DNA of 64,000 nucleotides from Burkholderiaceae bacterium (lineage in GTDB: Bacteria > Pseudomonadota > Gammaproteobacteria > Burkholderiales > Burkholderiaceae_C): the NCBI GenBank assembly GCA_024235855.1, contig JACKLN010000013.1, positions 62,001-126,000 of the forward strand. The letters are read 5' to 3'. The notes beneath the pieces are model-generated. The model worked only from the letters and a program-made list of their open reading frames with translations, searched no databases and was not told where the DNA came from. A program made the position numbers and the translations under genes. Positions 19,652 to 29,071 of the stretch are shown here, piece after piece; position 1 is the first letter of the stretch; every line of letters begins with the position of its first letter.

Positions 19652-19667
19652 CTGTACGTTCATACAG
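19652..19667 (-). promoter_or_regulatory. LexA (SOS) box upstream of imuA
   Basis: CTGTACGTTCATACAG matches CTG-N10-CAG with near-perfect dyad ends (CTGTA / ATACAG). It lies seven bases before the proposed GTG start of imuA. It mirrors the dnaE2 box and indicates shared LexA control of the split mutasome. Confidence 0.9.
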
Positions 19668-19815
19668 TTTTTCAGGCAAGCCCTGCACCGCAGCCCGGCA
19701 GGGTCATGCACCGTCCAACCGGCCCCGCAACGGCCAGGGCCGGAGGCAGGCAGTGCCCGCATCCGGCCCTTGTCCCCGTGGCAGCGGCGGTCGGCCGCCG
19801 CGCCCGGCGCCCAGG

Positions 19816-21021
19816 TCAGTCGTCGAGTTCGATGCGGGTGGCGTTGACGGTCACGCCGTCGGCGGCCAGCACGCCGTGCACCTCCACCTTGCGGCCGGGC
19901 ACCAGGTCGGCGGCGGTGCCGTCCTCGTACTGCACGTCGCCGGCGAAGCTGACCGTCACGCCGCGCACCACCAGGGTCTGCGCCGTGGCGTCGACGCTGT
20001 CGATGCGGCCCTTGATCTCGACGTCGCCGTCATCGTCGTCGTCACGGCCACCCCGGCGGCCGTCCTTGATCTCGACCTTGCTGGCCACGAGCACCCCGTC
20101 GACGATGGCACCCTCGACCTCGACGCGGACGCCCAGGCCCAGCCCCGCCGTGCCGTCGTCGAAACGCGCCTGGCTGGCGTCCACCGGCAGGCCCTCGACG
20201 CTGAAGGCCGTCGGCGAGGTGAAGGCGGTGATGCTGCCCTCGACCTCGGCATGGTCGTGGCGGCTGTCGTCCGGGCGGATCTCGCCGCTGCGCACCTGGG
20301 TGGCCACCCACAGGCCGCCCACCTGCACGCGCTGGAGCTTCACGCGCACCAGGCTGCCGGCCTGCAGCCCGGCCGGCAGGCCCTGGCCGGCGACGTCGAT
20401 CACCGCGCCGCCGATGGTCAGCGTGGCGGCCGCCGCGTCGTAGGCGGCCACCACGCCGCGCAGGCGGAAGGGATCGTCGCCACTGTCGTGGCGCTCGATG
20501 CGGGTGGCGGTGTAGGTGCCGGTGGCCACGTCCAGCAGGCCGTAGACCTTGACGATGTCGCCGGCCTGCACGGCCGCCAGGCCGCCGGCCAGGCGGTCGT
20601 CGAAGAAGGTCGTCGGAGACACCGTCACCGTCTGCCCCAGCACCACCAGGCTGTCGGCGCCCACGGCCTCCACCGGCCCGCGCATCAGGCTGTGGGTGAC
20701 GATGGACTGCGCCGCCACGCCGTCGTCCGAACCGCGGCCGCGCACCTCCACGACCATGCCGAGCTTGAGCGCGCTGCGGTCGCGCGAGACCCCGTCGTCG
20801 TCGGAGACACGGGCGAGGTCGTCGTCGTAGTGCACGCCGTTGACGATGATCGAACCGAAGCCGGTGATCGGGCCCACGGCGTAGGCCGAAGCCGCGGCCT
20901 GCGGCCCGGTACTGCCGCCACCGCCACCGCAGGCGGTGAGGGCCAGCACGCCGGCGGCCAGCAGGGTGGTGCCGGTCCACCAGGTGCGACGGGCGATTCG
21001 GGGGGATTTCAGGGGTGTCAT
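19816..21021 (-). CDS. DUF5666 repeat lipoprotein
   Basis: This 401-residue protein has a lipoprotein leader (lipobox LTAC followed by a Gly-rich linker) and four to five tandem beta-rich DUF5666 units. Each contains a phrase like GxVxxxDxxxxxLxVxGxxV and KVEVHGVL. A highly acidic stretch (RDDDDDGD, about 330-340) lies between the last units. The repeats look like OB-fold-like domains on the cell surface; no function is established. AGGAG precedes the ATG. A 316-bp divergent gap separates it from the DUF900 gene. Confidence 0.88.
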   Translation of the reverse strand: MTPLKSPRIARRTWWTGTTLLAAGVLALTACGGGGGSTGPQAAASAYAVGPITGFGSIIVNGVHYDDDLARVSDDDGVSRDRSALKLGMVVEVRGRGSDDGVAAQSIVTHSLMRGPVEAVGADSLVVLGQTVTVSPTTFFDDRLAGGLAAVQAGDIVKVYGLLDVATGTYTATRIERHDSGDDPFRLRGVVAAYDAAAATLTIGGAVIDVAGQGLPAGLQAGSLVRVKLQRVQVGGLWVATQVRSGEIRPDDSRHDHAEVEGSITAFTSPTAFSVEGLPVDASQARFDDGTAGLGLGVRVEVEGAIVDGVLVASKVEIKDGRRGGRDDDDDGDVEIKGRIDSVDATAQTLVVRGVTVSFAGDVQYEDGTAADLVPGRKVEVHGVLAADGVTVNATRIELDD

Positions 21022-21337
21022 CGGGCGGCTCCTTGGATGCCGGGTCGGCCAGACGCCGACTCGGGGGTTCTGTCTAATTGGGATTTTCTTCCCAATGTCT
21101 GCAGTCTACACGACCGCGCCGAACCTGCCTGCGCAAGGTGTACCGAACCGTGACAAGCCGTCGGGTCGGACCCGCGTCCGGTCGTGCGCGGCACACCAGC
21201 GCCACGCCGAGGTCGCACCAGGGCTCCGCGCCCACCCGCCCTTGCCGGACTGCCGGCCGGCCGCCGACACTCTGGCCGACGCCCGCCCGGGCCAGGCCGG
21301 GCCACGGCACCCACACCACGCCCGAGGAGGAAGCCCC
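21022..21337. promoter_or_regulatory. Divergent intergenic region with AT-rich dyad
   Basis: This 316-base gap lies between the divergent DUF5666 and DUF900 genes. It contains no convincing gene. At 21077-21096 the arms ATTGGGA and TCCCAAT flank a six-base loop in an AT-rich pocket, which suits an operator or promoter facing the DUF5666 gene. The right end holds the Shine-Dalgarno GAGGAGGAA of the DUF900 gene. The rest is GC-rich without clear motifs. Confidence 0.45.
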
Positions 21338-22438
21338 ATGTTCATCGTCACCAACCGCGAAGTCGACGAGACCCAGACCAGCCCCGACAAGGCCTTCGGC
21401 TCACGCCCCAACCCGCTGGGCCCCAACGAGCTGCGCATGGCCTGGGCCGAGCGCCGCGGCAGGCGCTGGCACGTGCAGGTGCTGCCCGACCAGATCACCG
21501 ACGCCATGGCCGCCGAGGTCGGCCTGCCGCTGCCCAGCGCCACCGGCGAGGTCATCTACGCCAGCCGCTACCTGTCGCGCAAGATCCAGCGCATGGTCAA
21601 CCCGGCGGCGCAGGGCGCCAAGGGTGCGGGGCGCAACGTGCTGTTCTTCGTGCACGGCTTCAACAACGACGTGCCCGCGGTGCTCGACCGCGCCGAGCAG
21701 CTGGCGCAGACCTATGGCGTGGAGGTCGTGCCCTTCTCGTGGCCGGCCAACGGCGGCGGCGTCAAGGGTGTGGCCAGCTACAAGAGCGACAAGCGCGACG
21801 CCATGGCCTCCGTCGGCGCGCTCGACCGCGCCGTGGCAAAACTCAGCGAGCTGCTGCAGGCATTGCACAAGGACCACGTCGCGCACATCGAGGCCGAGGC
21901 CAGCCGGCGATTCGGCAACGACGCCGAGAAGTGGGACCGCTTCTTCTCGGCCCAGGCGCAGAAGTGGTGCCCGTTCACCGTGAACATGATGCTGCACAGC
22001 ATGGGCAACTACGTCTTCAAGCACCTGTTGCAGTCCACCTCCTACCGCGGCGACGCTCTGGTGTTCGACAACGTGGTCATGGTGGCGGCCGACACCAACA
22101 ATGCCGGCCACGCCGAATGGGTGGACCGCATCCAATGCCGCGGCCGCATCTTCGTCACCATCAACGAGCGCGACAGTGCGCTGGCCGCCTCACGCCTGAA
22201 GCTCGGCGAGCAGCAGCTGGCGCGCCTGGGCCACTGCCCCTACAGCCTGGACGCCCGCAAGGCGGTGTACGTGGACTTCACCGACCAGCCGCACGTGAGC
22301 GACTCGCACGCGTACTTCGAGGGCCGGCCGCTGCGCAACGCCAAGGTCAAGGCCTTCTTCCACAAGGCGCTCAACGGCGAGTTCGCCGACGCCGGGCTGC
22401 CGTTCGACAGCGGGCGCAACATGTACAAGCTGGGGTAG
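21338..22438 (+). CDS. DUF900-type alpha/beta hydrolase
   Basis: This 366-residue protein has the DUF900 hydrolase core: NVLFFVHGFNNDV forms the oxyanion region and VNMMLHSMGNYVF holds the probable nucleophile Ser in HSMGN. A following DNVVMVAADTNN fits the aspartate strand. No signal peptide is present, so it is probably cytoplasmic. GAGGAGGAA before the ATG supports the start. Family members are lipase/esterase-like with unknown substrates. Confidence 0.85.
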   Translation: MFIVTNREVDETQTSPDKAFGSRPNPLGPNELRMAWAERRGRRWHVQVLPDQITDAMAAEVGLPLPSATGEVIYASRYLSRKIQRMVNPAAQGAKGAGRNVLFFVHGFNNDVPAVLDRAEQLAQTYGVEVVPFSWPANGGGVKGVASYKSDKRDAMASVGALDRAVAKLSELLQALHKDHVAHIEAEASRRFGNDAEKWDRFFSAQAQKWCPFTVNMMLHSMGNYVFKHLLQSTSYRGDALVFDNVVMVAADTNNAGHAEWVDRIQCRGRIFVTINERDSALAASRLKLGEQQLARLGHCPYSLDARKAVYVDFTDQPHVSDSHAYFEGRPLRNAKVKAFFHKALNGEFADAGLPFDSGRNMYKLG

Positions 22439-22459
22439 GCAGCGGGTGCCCGGCCGCGC

Positions 22460-24349
22460 CTAGGCGGCCAGCAACGCCGCCACCCGCGCCTGCAGCGCCG
22501 CCGGCGTGACCCCCGCCGCCGGCAGCGCCGGCCCGGCCACCAGCCCCACCGGCGAGAACAGCCCGCGGCGGAAGGGCCGGCGCATCGCCGCGCCGCCTTC
22601 GACGCGCGAGAAGAACGAGCCCCAGAGGTTCTGCAGCGCCAGCGGCACGACGGGCACCGGGTGGGTCTGCAGGATCTTCATGATGCCGCCCTTGAACGGG
22701 CCCAGCGTACCGTCCCGCGTGATGCCGCCTTCCGGGAAGATGGCCAGCAGCTCGCCCTCGTCCAGCACGCGGCGGGCGGCGTCGAAGGCTGCCTCGTAGG
22801 CCTGCGGATCTTCATCGCGCGGTGCGATCGGGATCGCCTTGACCCAGCGGAACAACGTGCCCAGCACCGGCGTGGCGAAGATGCGGTGGTCCATCACGAA
22901 GCGGATCGGGCGCGGGCTGGCGGCCATCATCAGCACCGCGTCGACGTAGCTCACGTGGTTGCAGACCAGGATCGCCGCGCCTTCGGCCGGGATGTGCCCG
23001 CCATCCTGCACGCGGAAGCGGTAGACCAGCCGCGTCAGCACGAAGGCCAGGAAGCGCAGCAGGTATTCAGGCACGAGCAGGAAGATGTACACGGCCACCA
23101 GCGCGTTGAGCAGCGCCACCACGCCGAAGACCTGCGGGATGCTCAGCCCCGCGGCCAGCAGGCTGCCGGCGATCAGCGCGCTGGCGATGATGAACAAGGC
23201 ATTGAGGATGTTGTTCGCGGCGATGATGCGGCTGCGGTGCGTGGGCGGGCAGCGCAACTGGATCAGCGCGTACATCGGCACGCTGAACAGGCCGGCGCAC
23301 AGCGACATCAGCGCCAGGTCGACCATCACGCGCCAGTGCGCCGGCACGGCGACGAACTGGGCCAGCGTCTGCACCGGCACCGCCGGCAATGCCCGCGAGG
23401 CGAAGTACAGGTCGAGCGCGAACACGCTCATGCCGATCGCGCCCAGCGGCACGAGGCCGATCTCCACCTGATGGCGCGACAGCCGCTCGCACCACAGCGA
23501 GCCGGCCCCGATGCCCAGCGAGAACACCACCAGCAGCAGCGAGGCCACCTGGGCGTCGCCATGCAGCACGTCGCGCGCGAAGGCCGGGAACTGCGAGAGG
23601 AACACCGCGCCGAAGAACCACATCCACGAGATGCCCAGCAGCGAGCGGAACACCGCCACCTGCCCGTAGGCCAAGCGCAGGTTGCGCCAGGTTTCGGTGA
23701 ACGGGTTCCAGTTCACGCGCAGGCCCGGGTCGGTGGCCGGCGTGGGCGGCACGGCCCAGGACAGCGCCCAGCCGGCCACCGCCAGCGCCACGCAGGCCAT
23801 GGCCGTCCACGCGCCGCCGCTGCCGGGCATCGCGATCAGCAGCCCGCCGGCCAGGTTGCCCAGCAGGATGGCGACGAAGGTGCCCATCTCCACCAGGCCG
23901 TTGCCGCCGGTGAGCTCCTGCGGCTGCAGGTGCTGCGGCAGGTAGGCGTACTTCACCGGACCGAAGAGCGTGGAGTGCAGGCCCATCAGGAACACGCAGG
24001 CCAGCAGCAGCGCCGCGTTCCCGGCCACGAAGCCGCCCGCGGCCAGGCCCATGATGCCGATCTCGGCGGCCTTGATCCAGCGCATCAGCCGCGCCTTGTC
24101 CAGCTTGTCGGCCAGCTGGCCGCTGGTGGCGGAGAACAGCAGGAAGGGCAGGATGAACAGCGCGCCGATCACCAGCCCGGCCTGCGACGGCGGCAGCCAC
24201 TGCAGCTGCAACTGGTAGGTGACGAGCACGGTGAAGGCGAACTTGAACAGGTTGTCGTTGGCGGCGCCGAGGAACTGCACGCCGAAGAACGGCAGGAAGC
24301 GGCGTTGGCGCAGCAGCGCGTACTGGCTGGATTCGGTGGAGGGGCTCAT
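22460..24349 (-). CDS. MFS transporter fused to 1-acylglycerol-phosphate acyltransferase (LplT-PlsC/Aas-like)
   Basis: This 629-residue fusion has about 430 residues of MFS transporter with roughly 12 membrane helices (start FLPFFGVQFLGAANDNLFKF, typical of LplT-like lysophospholipid flippases). A PlsC-type acyltransferase follows: the catalytic HX4D box is NHVSYVD at 464-470, and the substrate-binding FPEGG has E540. The logic is import or flipping of lysophospholipid followed by re-acylation, as in LplT plus Aas, though the AMP-ligase part of Aas is absent. The ATG overlaps the amidohydrolase stop by four bases. It is the last gene of a five-gene operon. Confidence 0.92.
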   Translation of the reverse strand: MSPSTESSQYALLRQRRFLPFFGVQFLGAANDNLFKFAFTVLVTYQLQLQWLPPSQAGLVIGALFILPFLLFSATSGQLADKLDKARLMRWIKAAEIGIMGLAAGGFVAGNAALLLACVFLMGLHSTLFGPVKYAYLPQHLQPQELTGGNGLVEMGTFVAILLGNLAGGLLIAMPGSGGAWTAMACVALAVAGWALSWAVPPTPATDPGLRVNWNPFTETWRNLRLAYGQVAVFRSLLGISWMWFFGAVFLSQFPAFARDVLHGDAQVASLLLVVFSLGIGAGSLWCERLSRHQVEIGLVPLGAIGMSVFALDLYFASRALPAVPVQTLAQFVAVPAHWRVMVDLALMSLCAGLFSVPMYALIQLRCPPTHRSRIIAANNILNALFIIASALIAGSLLAAGLSIPQVFGVVALLNALVAVYIFLLVPEYLLRFLAFVLTRLVYRFRVQDGGHIPAEGAAILVCNHVSYVDAVLMMAASPRPIRFVMDHRIFATPVLGTLFRWVKAIPIAPRDEDPQAYEAAFDAARRVLDEGELLAIFPEGGITRDGTLGPFKGGIMKILQTHPVPVVPLALQNLWGSFFSRVEGGAAMRRPFRRGLFSPVGLVAGPALPAAGVTPAALQARVAALLAA

Positions 24350-25572
24350 CGGGGCAGTCTCAGCAGGTCGAGGGCGCGCGCTTCGAACACGGCGGTCGGC
24401 AGGCGGGCGGTGCCGTCGCGCAGCCGGCGCTGGAGCACCAGGTCGAAAAGCAGCGGATTGTGGTGGCGCAGCCGGTCGAGCACCGGCGCGTCGTCGTCGG
24501 CCAGCAGGCCGGCGCGCTGCAGTGCCGGCAGCGAGAACAAGGGCACGACGCCGGGCAGCGGATGGTCCGAGCCGTGCAGCAGCCGGCCGTGCCAGGCCTC
24601 CCGCCGCAGCAGGGTGCGCCAGACCTCGGCGCCGCGGTTGCGCTGGAAGACGGCGGAGATGTCGCCGAAGAGCCGGTCGTGGCCTTCGTCCATCAGCCGC
24701 GCGAAGAGCTCGAAGGCCGGGCGCTGCGGCGCCGACCGGCGGTCGGTATCGGGCATGCGGCCCAGCGAGGCGCAGTGCGCCACGATCACCGGCGTGCCCC
24801 GGGCCAACGGGTGGCGCACCGCGAGCGGGTTGCCCAGGCCCTGGCGGCCGGCGCCGGGCACGGCGTGTTCGGCACCGCAGTGCACGATCAGCGGCCGGCC
24901 GGCGCGCGCCAGCCGGTCGTACAGCGGGCGGCAGCGCGCGTCGGCGAGGTCGATGTTCATCGCGCTGGGCAGCCACTTCAGCGCCACCGCGCCGGCGGCC
25001 AGGGCGGCGTCCAGCCGCTCGGCAGCGTCGGCGCGGTACGGGTGCACCGAGGCCACCCAGTCGAAGTGCGCCGGGTGGCGCGCCGCCACCGTGGCCGCCC
25101 AGCGGTCGGGCACGTGGAAGGTGGTCCAGGCGTGGCGCATGCGCCCGTCGTCGTCGTGCGCCTCGTCGAAGGCGAACAGCCACCAGCGCGCGCCGGCCGG
25201 GAACTCGGCGGCCAGCGCCACTAGGCGGTCGACGTAGGCGGTGTCGATCGACGGCGCATCGGCCGCCACGCAGGCGCCGTTGAGGATGGCGCGCCGTCGC
25301 AGATGTTCCACCGGATGCCAGGCCTGGGTGAGGTGCGGGTGGATGCGGCAGCCGCTGCCGGCGTCGCCGGTGCCCAGCAGGTGGGCGTGCGTGTCCACCA
25401 GCCGCGTCGGGTCCAGGCCGTCCAGCGCAGCGGCCACGAGTTCGTCGGCGGCCAGGTCGGCCGGCAACGGCCCGCGGCACGCATTGCGCCAGGCCCGTGC
25501 GCCCAGGCTGGTGAACAGCCCCGCACCGAGCGCCGCACCGCCGCAGCAGGCCAGCCAGTGGCGGCGCTTCAT
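24346..25572 (-). CDS. Amidohydrolase-family protein with N-terminal export signal
   Basis: This 408-residue metal-dependent hydrolase (amidohydrolase superfamily) has the first metal motif VDTHAHLLG, a later strand RPLIVHCGAEH, VIVAHCASLG, and the C-terminal aspartate in LHGSDHPLPG. The N-terminus (MKRRHWLACCGGAALGAGLF) is a hydrophobic signal or anchor with twin basic residues, so the protein may be periplasmic. Its stop overlaps the next gene's ATG and its own ATG overlaps the DUF2145 stop. The substrate is unknown. Confidence 0.82.
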   Translation of the reverse strand: MKRRHWLACCGGAALGAGLFTSLGARAWRNACRGPLPADLAADELVAAALDGLDPTRLVDTHAHLLGTGDAGSGCRIHPHLTQAWHPVEHLRRRAILNGACVAADAPSIDTAYVDRLVALAAEFPAGARWWLFAFDEAHDDDGRMRHAWTTFHVPDRWAATVAARHPAHFDWVASVHPYRADAAERLDAALAAGAVALKWLPSAMNIDLADARCRPLYDRLARAGRPLIVHCGAEHAVPGAGRQGLGNPLAVRHPLARGTPVIVAHCASLGRMPDTDRRSAPQRPAFELFARLMDEGHDRLFGDISAVFQRNRGAEVWRTLLRREAWHGRLLHGSDHPLPGVVPLFSLPALQRAGLLADDDAPVLDRLRHHNPLLFDLVLQRRLRDGTARLPTAVFEARALDLLRLPR

Positions 25573-26354
25573 CGCGCGATCTCCTGCACCGGCCCGGCCA
25601 GGTCACGGCGTTGCAGCCAGCCGAAGACCGAGTCGACGGTGACGGTGGCGATGCGGCCGGTGAAGCGCTGCGCCGGCGGGTGGTCGTCGAAGCTGATGTG
25701 CACCAGGCTCACGCTGGCGCCCAGGCGCTCGAGGCTGCCCAACTGAATCACCGTGGGCGTGTAGCCCTGCAGCTTCAGCCAGGCCTGGGCGCGGTCGCGC
25801 CGGGCGGCCCGCGGTTCGGCAGCCAGCGCCAGGGTCTCGATGGCCCACTGGTTCGACTGCTGGAAGCGCGTGGCCCATGGGTAGGCCACCATGCTGTAGC
25901 GCGGCTCGTGCAGGGTGGCGATGTGTTGGTCGTCCATGAGCAGGGGCCGCAACTTCGCCTGCAGCGCGGGCGTGGGCACCACCCAGCCGGCGCGGTAGTG
26001 GTGCAGGTCGTCCATGAAGAACGGGGCCAGTCCCTGGCGGTAGAGCTCGCCACGTGCGCTGCCGCAGGCGTTTAGCTTGTGCAGCACCCGCCAGTGGCCG
26101 GCGTCGTCGCGGTAGGCCCACCCGGCGTGCGACCAGCGCAGCCCGTGGCGCGACAGGTCCTGCCCGGCGCGCGCGAGCAGCACCACCTGCGCGCCGCTGG
26201 CGTCCAGCGCCTGCGCGGTGGCCAGTGCCAGGTCCAGCGCACGCTGCACCGCCGCGGTGGTGGGCCGCCGGGTCTCGCAGCCCTGCCCTGCTTGGGCGCC
26301 CGCACAGGTCAGCGCCAGCGCCAGCCCCAGCGCGCGCATGACGCGGCTCACCAT
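25569..26354 (-). CDS. DUF2145 secreted protein
   Basis: This 261-residue protein has a signal peptide (MRALGLALALTCAGAQA) and mature start GQGCETRRP. It contains LSRHGLRWSHAGWAYRD, LNACG and YNRQ-like YRQGLAPFFMDD blocks, characteristic of DUF2145; conserved His and Cys in SRHG/SHAG and NACG hint at a papain-like or NlpC-like hydrolase, which is inference. The ATG at 26354 overlaps the upstream gene by seven bases; a second ATG at 26339 is possible. It overlaps the amidohydrolase by four bases. Confidence 0.8.
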   Translation of the reverse strand: MVSRVMRALGLALALTCAGAQAGQGCETRRPTTAAVQRALDLALATAQALDASGAQVVLLARAGQDLSRHGLRWSHAGWAYRDDAGHWRVLHKLNACGSARGELYRQGLAPFFMDDLHHYRAGWVVPTPALQAKLRPLLMDDQHIATLHEPRYSMVAYPWATRFQQSNQWAIETLALAAEPRAARRDRAQAWLKLQGYTPTVIQLGSLERLGASVSLVHISFDDHPPAQRFTGRIATVTVDSVFGWLQRRDLAGPVQEIAR

Positions 26355-26755
26355 GTCAGCCGCTCGTCGTGCAGCAGCGCACGACCGAGTTGATTGGGGA
26401 TGAAGCACAGTGCCTCGCCCGCGGCCGAGAGCACCCAGCCCGCGGCCACCGTGCTGACGACCACCGTGCCGCCAACGACCGCCGACGCACCCGCCGACAG
26501 GTGCAGGCCGAAGCGCGCGCCGTCGGAGGCCCGTTCCAGCACCCAGACGCTGGCGTCCGAAGCGCCCTGCACGGCGATCACGGTGAAGGCGGCCCCGGAC
26601 ACCAGCAGGCCGGCCGGCACGGCCACCGACAAGGCCACCGGTAAGGTCGACAGCGTGCTCAGCTCCGAGCCGCCGTGGGCGCGGGCCGCGGGCGCCTGGG
26701 CCAGGGCCAGCGCCAGCAGCAGCACGGCCAGCGGTCGCGATGCGGCGCGGTTCAT
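26348..26755 (-). CDS. Small exported membrane protein of unknown function
   Basis: This 135-residue protein has a cleavable signal (PLAVLLLALALAQAPAARA) and then two hydrophobic segments (about 40-60 and 90-110) separated by a short hydrophilic loop. The family was not recognised. It is the second gene of the operon; its ATG overlaps the YiaA/B stop by four bases and its stop is inside the DUF2145 start region. It may be a membrane partner of DUF2145. Confidence 0.65.
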   Translation of the reverse strand: MNRAASRPLAVLLLALALAQAPAARAHGGSELSTLSTLPVALSVAVPAGLLVSGAAFTVIAVQGASDASVWVLERASDGARFGLHLSAGASAVVGGTVVVSTVAAGWVLSAAGEALCFIPNQLGRALLHDERLTW

Positions 26756-27219
26756 TGCATGTCATCCACATCACAGCTCAGCGCCAGCCGCGCCTCCTGC
26801 GCGTCGCGCAGCGTCTTGGCCAGCGTGAAGGCACTGGAGACCATGAACAGCCAGCTCACGGCCAGGAAGGCCTTGTAGGTGGGGCTGAGGTCCATGCGCC
26901 ACAGGCCCCAGGCGGTGAGCGCCATCGCGGCGGCGAAGCCGCCCCAGACCAGCGCGCCCCATTGCGGCGTGTCTTGACGGTGGCCTTCGTTGTCGCGCAC
27001 GAACTTGGCCAGCGTGAAGGCGCTGGTCAGCGTGAACAGGTAGCCCATGACCATGAAGGCGCGGTCCAGGTCGGCCCCCGGCAGCCAGGCCAGGCCGGTG
27101 GCGCACAAGGTCAGCGCGACGCCGAAGCTGATCCAGACCTGGGCACGCCAGGCGCGGGTGTCGATGCGGACGGGGTGGGCAGGGGAACGGTGCATGAGGC
27201 GGGCCTCGGTGTTGAACAT
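26752..27219 (-). CDS. YiaA/YiaB-type inner-membrane protein (two domains)
   Basis: This 155-residue protein consists of two YiaA/B repeats, each a pair of membrane helices followed by SAFTLAK, seen as GYLFTLTSAFTLAKFVRDN and FMVSSAFTLAKTLRDAQEA. The repeat is an internal duplication. It is an inner-membrane protein of unknown role. ATG at 27219 or 27195 could start it. It leads the five-gene operon and diverges from the XRE regulator across about 100 bases with two palindromes. Confidence 0.85.
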   Translation of the reverse strand: MFNTEARLMHRSPAHPVRIDTRAWRAQVWISFGVALTLCATGLAWLPGADLDRAFMVMGYLFTLTSAFTLAKFVRDNEGHRQDTPQWGALVWGGFAAAMALTAWGLWRMDLSPTYKAFLAVSWLFMVSSAFTLAKTLRDAQEARLALSCDVDDMQ

Positions 27220-27255
27220 GGCCTCATGCTGCGCGATCGGCAAAGAGGTATCCAT

Positions 27256-27307
27256 CGCTCCCAGGAGCGTGGATTCAGGTCGGACGTCTGGTATCGTCAA
27301 GCGATAC
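27256..27307. promoter_or_regulatory. Two palindromes between yiaAB-like gene and XRE regulator (operator candidates)
   Basis: 27256-27269 is the dyad CGCTCC-CA-GGAGCG. 27291-27307 is GTATCG-TCAAG-CGATAC, a perfect six-base dyad ending 16 bases before the XRE start. Their position in a divergent intergenic region suggests binding by the adjacent XRE protein and self-control. No experiment or database match is claimed. Confidence 0.5.
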
Positions 27308-27322
27308 TTTTCGAGCCCAACG

Positions 27323-28066
27323 ATGAGTGGCACCCACACCCTGGTGACGGCCCTGAAGGCCGAACTGCGCCGCGCCGGCATCACCTACGCCCGGCTGGCG
27401 CGCGAGCTGGGTCTGGCCGAGTCCAGCGTCAAGCGCATCTTCTCGCGCGGCGATCTGTCGCTGGCGCGCATCGACCAGGTGCTGGCGCTGCTGAAGATGG
27501 ATTTCGGCGACCTGGCGCGTCAGGTGGCCAACCTGCAGCCCGAGCGCCACGAGCTCACGCTGGAACAGGAACGCGCGGTGGTGGCCGACCCACGGCTGCT
27601 GCTGGTGGCGATCTGCGCGCTCAGCCAATGGCGCTTCGAAGAGATCGTGGCCACCTACACGCTGCACAAGGCCGAGGTGGTGGCGGCCCTGGTGGCGCTG
27701 GACCGGCTGGGCATCCTGGAGCTGCGCGCGAACAACCGCTACCGGCTGAAGATCGACAAGACCTTCCGCTGGCGGCCGCACGGGCCGGTGATGCAGTACT
27801 TCCGCGAGCATGCCGTCGGCGACTACTTCAGCGGCGGCTTCGACGGCGACGGCGAGATGCTGGTGCTGGTGCACGGCCAGATCCAGCCGGCGCAGGCCCA
27901 GGCCTTCAACGAACGGCTGCAGCGCCTGGCGCAGGACTTCGCACACCAGCACCTGGCCGACCGCGCACTGCCAGCGGAACAGCGGCAGGCCTACACCATC
28001 GTGATCGGCATGCGCTCGTGGCTGTTCGCGCTCTTCCGCGACCGGCTTCGCCAGCCGGAGGGCTGA
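27323..28066 (+). CDS. XRE-family transcriptional regulator with large C-terminal domain
   Basis: This 247-residue regulator has an N-terminal helix-turn-helix (about 19-45: ITYARLARELGLAESSVKRI then ISRGDLSLARI-like helix, DQVLALLKMDF). A C-terminal domain of about 170 residues follows, carrying a winged-helix-like stretch (KAEVVAALVALDRLGILEL) and a FRDRLRQPEG tail. It sits divergently from the five-gene yiaAB operon and may control it and itself through the palindromes between them. The effector is unknown. Confidence 0.83.
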   Translation: MSGTHTLVTALKAELRRAGITYARLARELGLAESSVKRIFSRGDLSLARIDQVLALLKMDFGDLARQVANLQPERHELTLEQERAVVADPRLLLVAICALSQWRFEEIVATYTLHKAEVVAALVALDRLGILELRANNRYRLKIDKTFRWRPHGPVMQYFREHAVGDYFSGGFDGDGEMLVLVHGQIQPAQAQAFNERLQRLAQDFAHQHLADRALPAEQRQAYTIVIGMRSWLFALFRDRLRQPEG

Positions 28067-28098
28067 TCGTCAGCGCACGAAGGTGTGCCGCCACGGAT

Positions 28099-29022
<924 letters not shown>

Positions 29023-29071
29023 CGGGGCGTCTCCGTTGTGTTCGCGTCGCCGCAGTGTAGCGCCGCAACTC

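Noticed and set aside
22661..25237. Long plus-strand frame opposite the MFS-acyltransferase gene
   Set aside because: Histidine/glutamine/arginine-rich shadow; the opposite strand has strong families.
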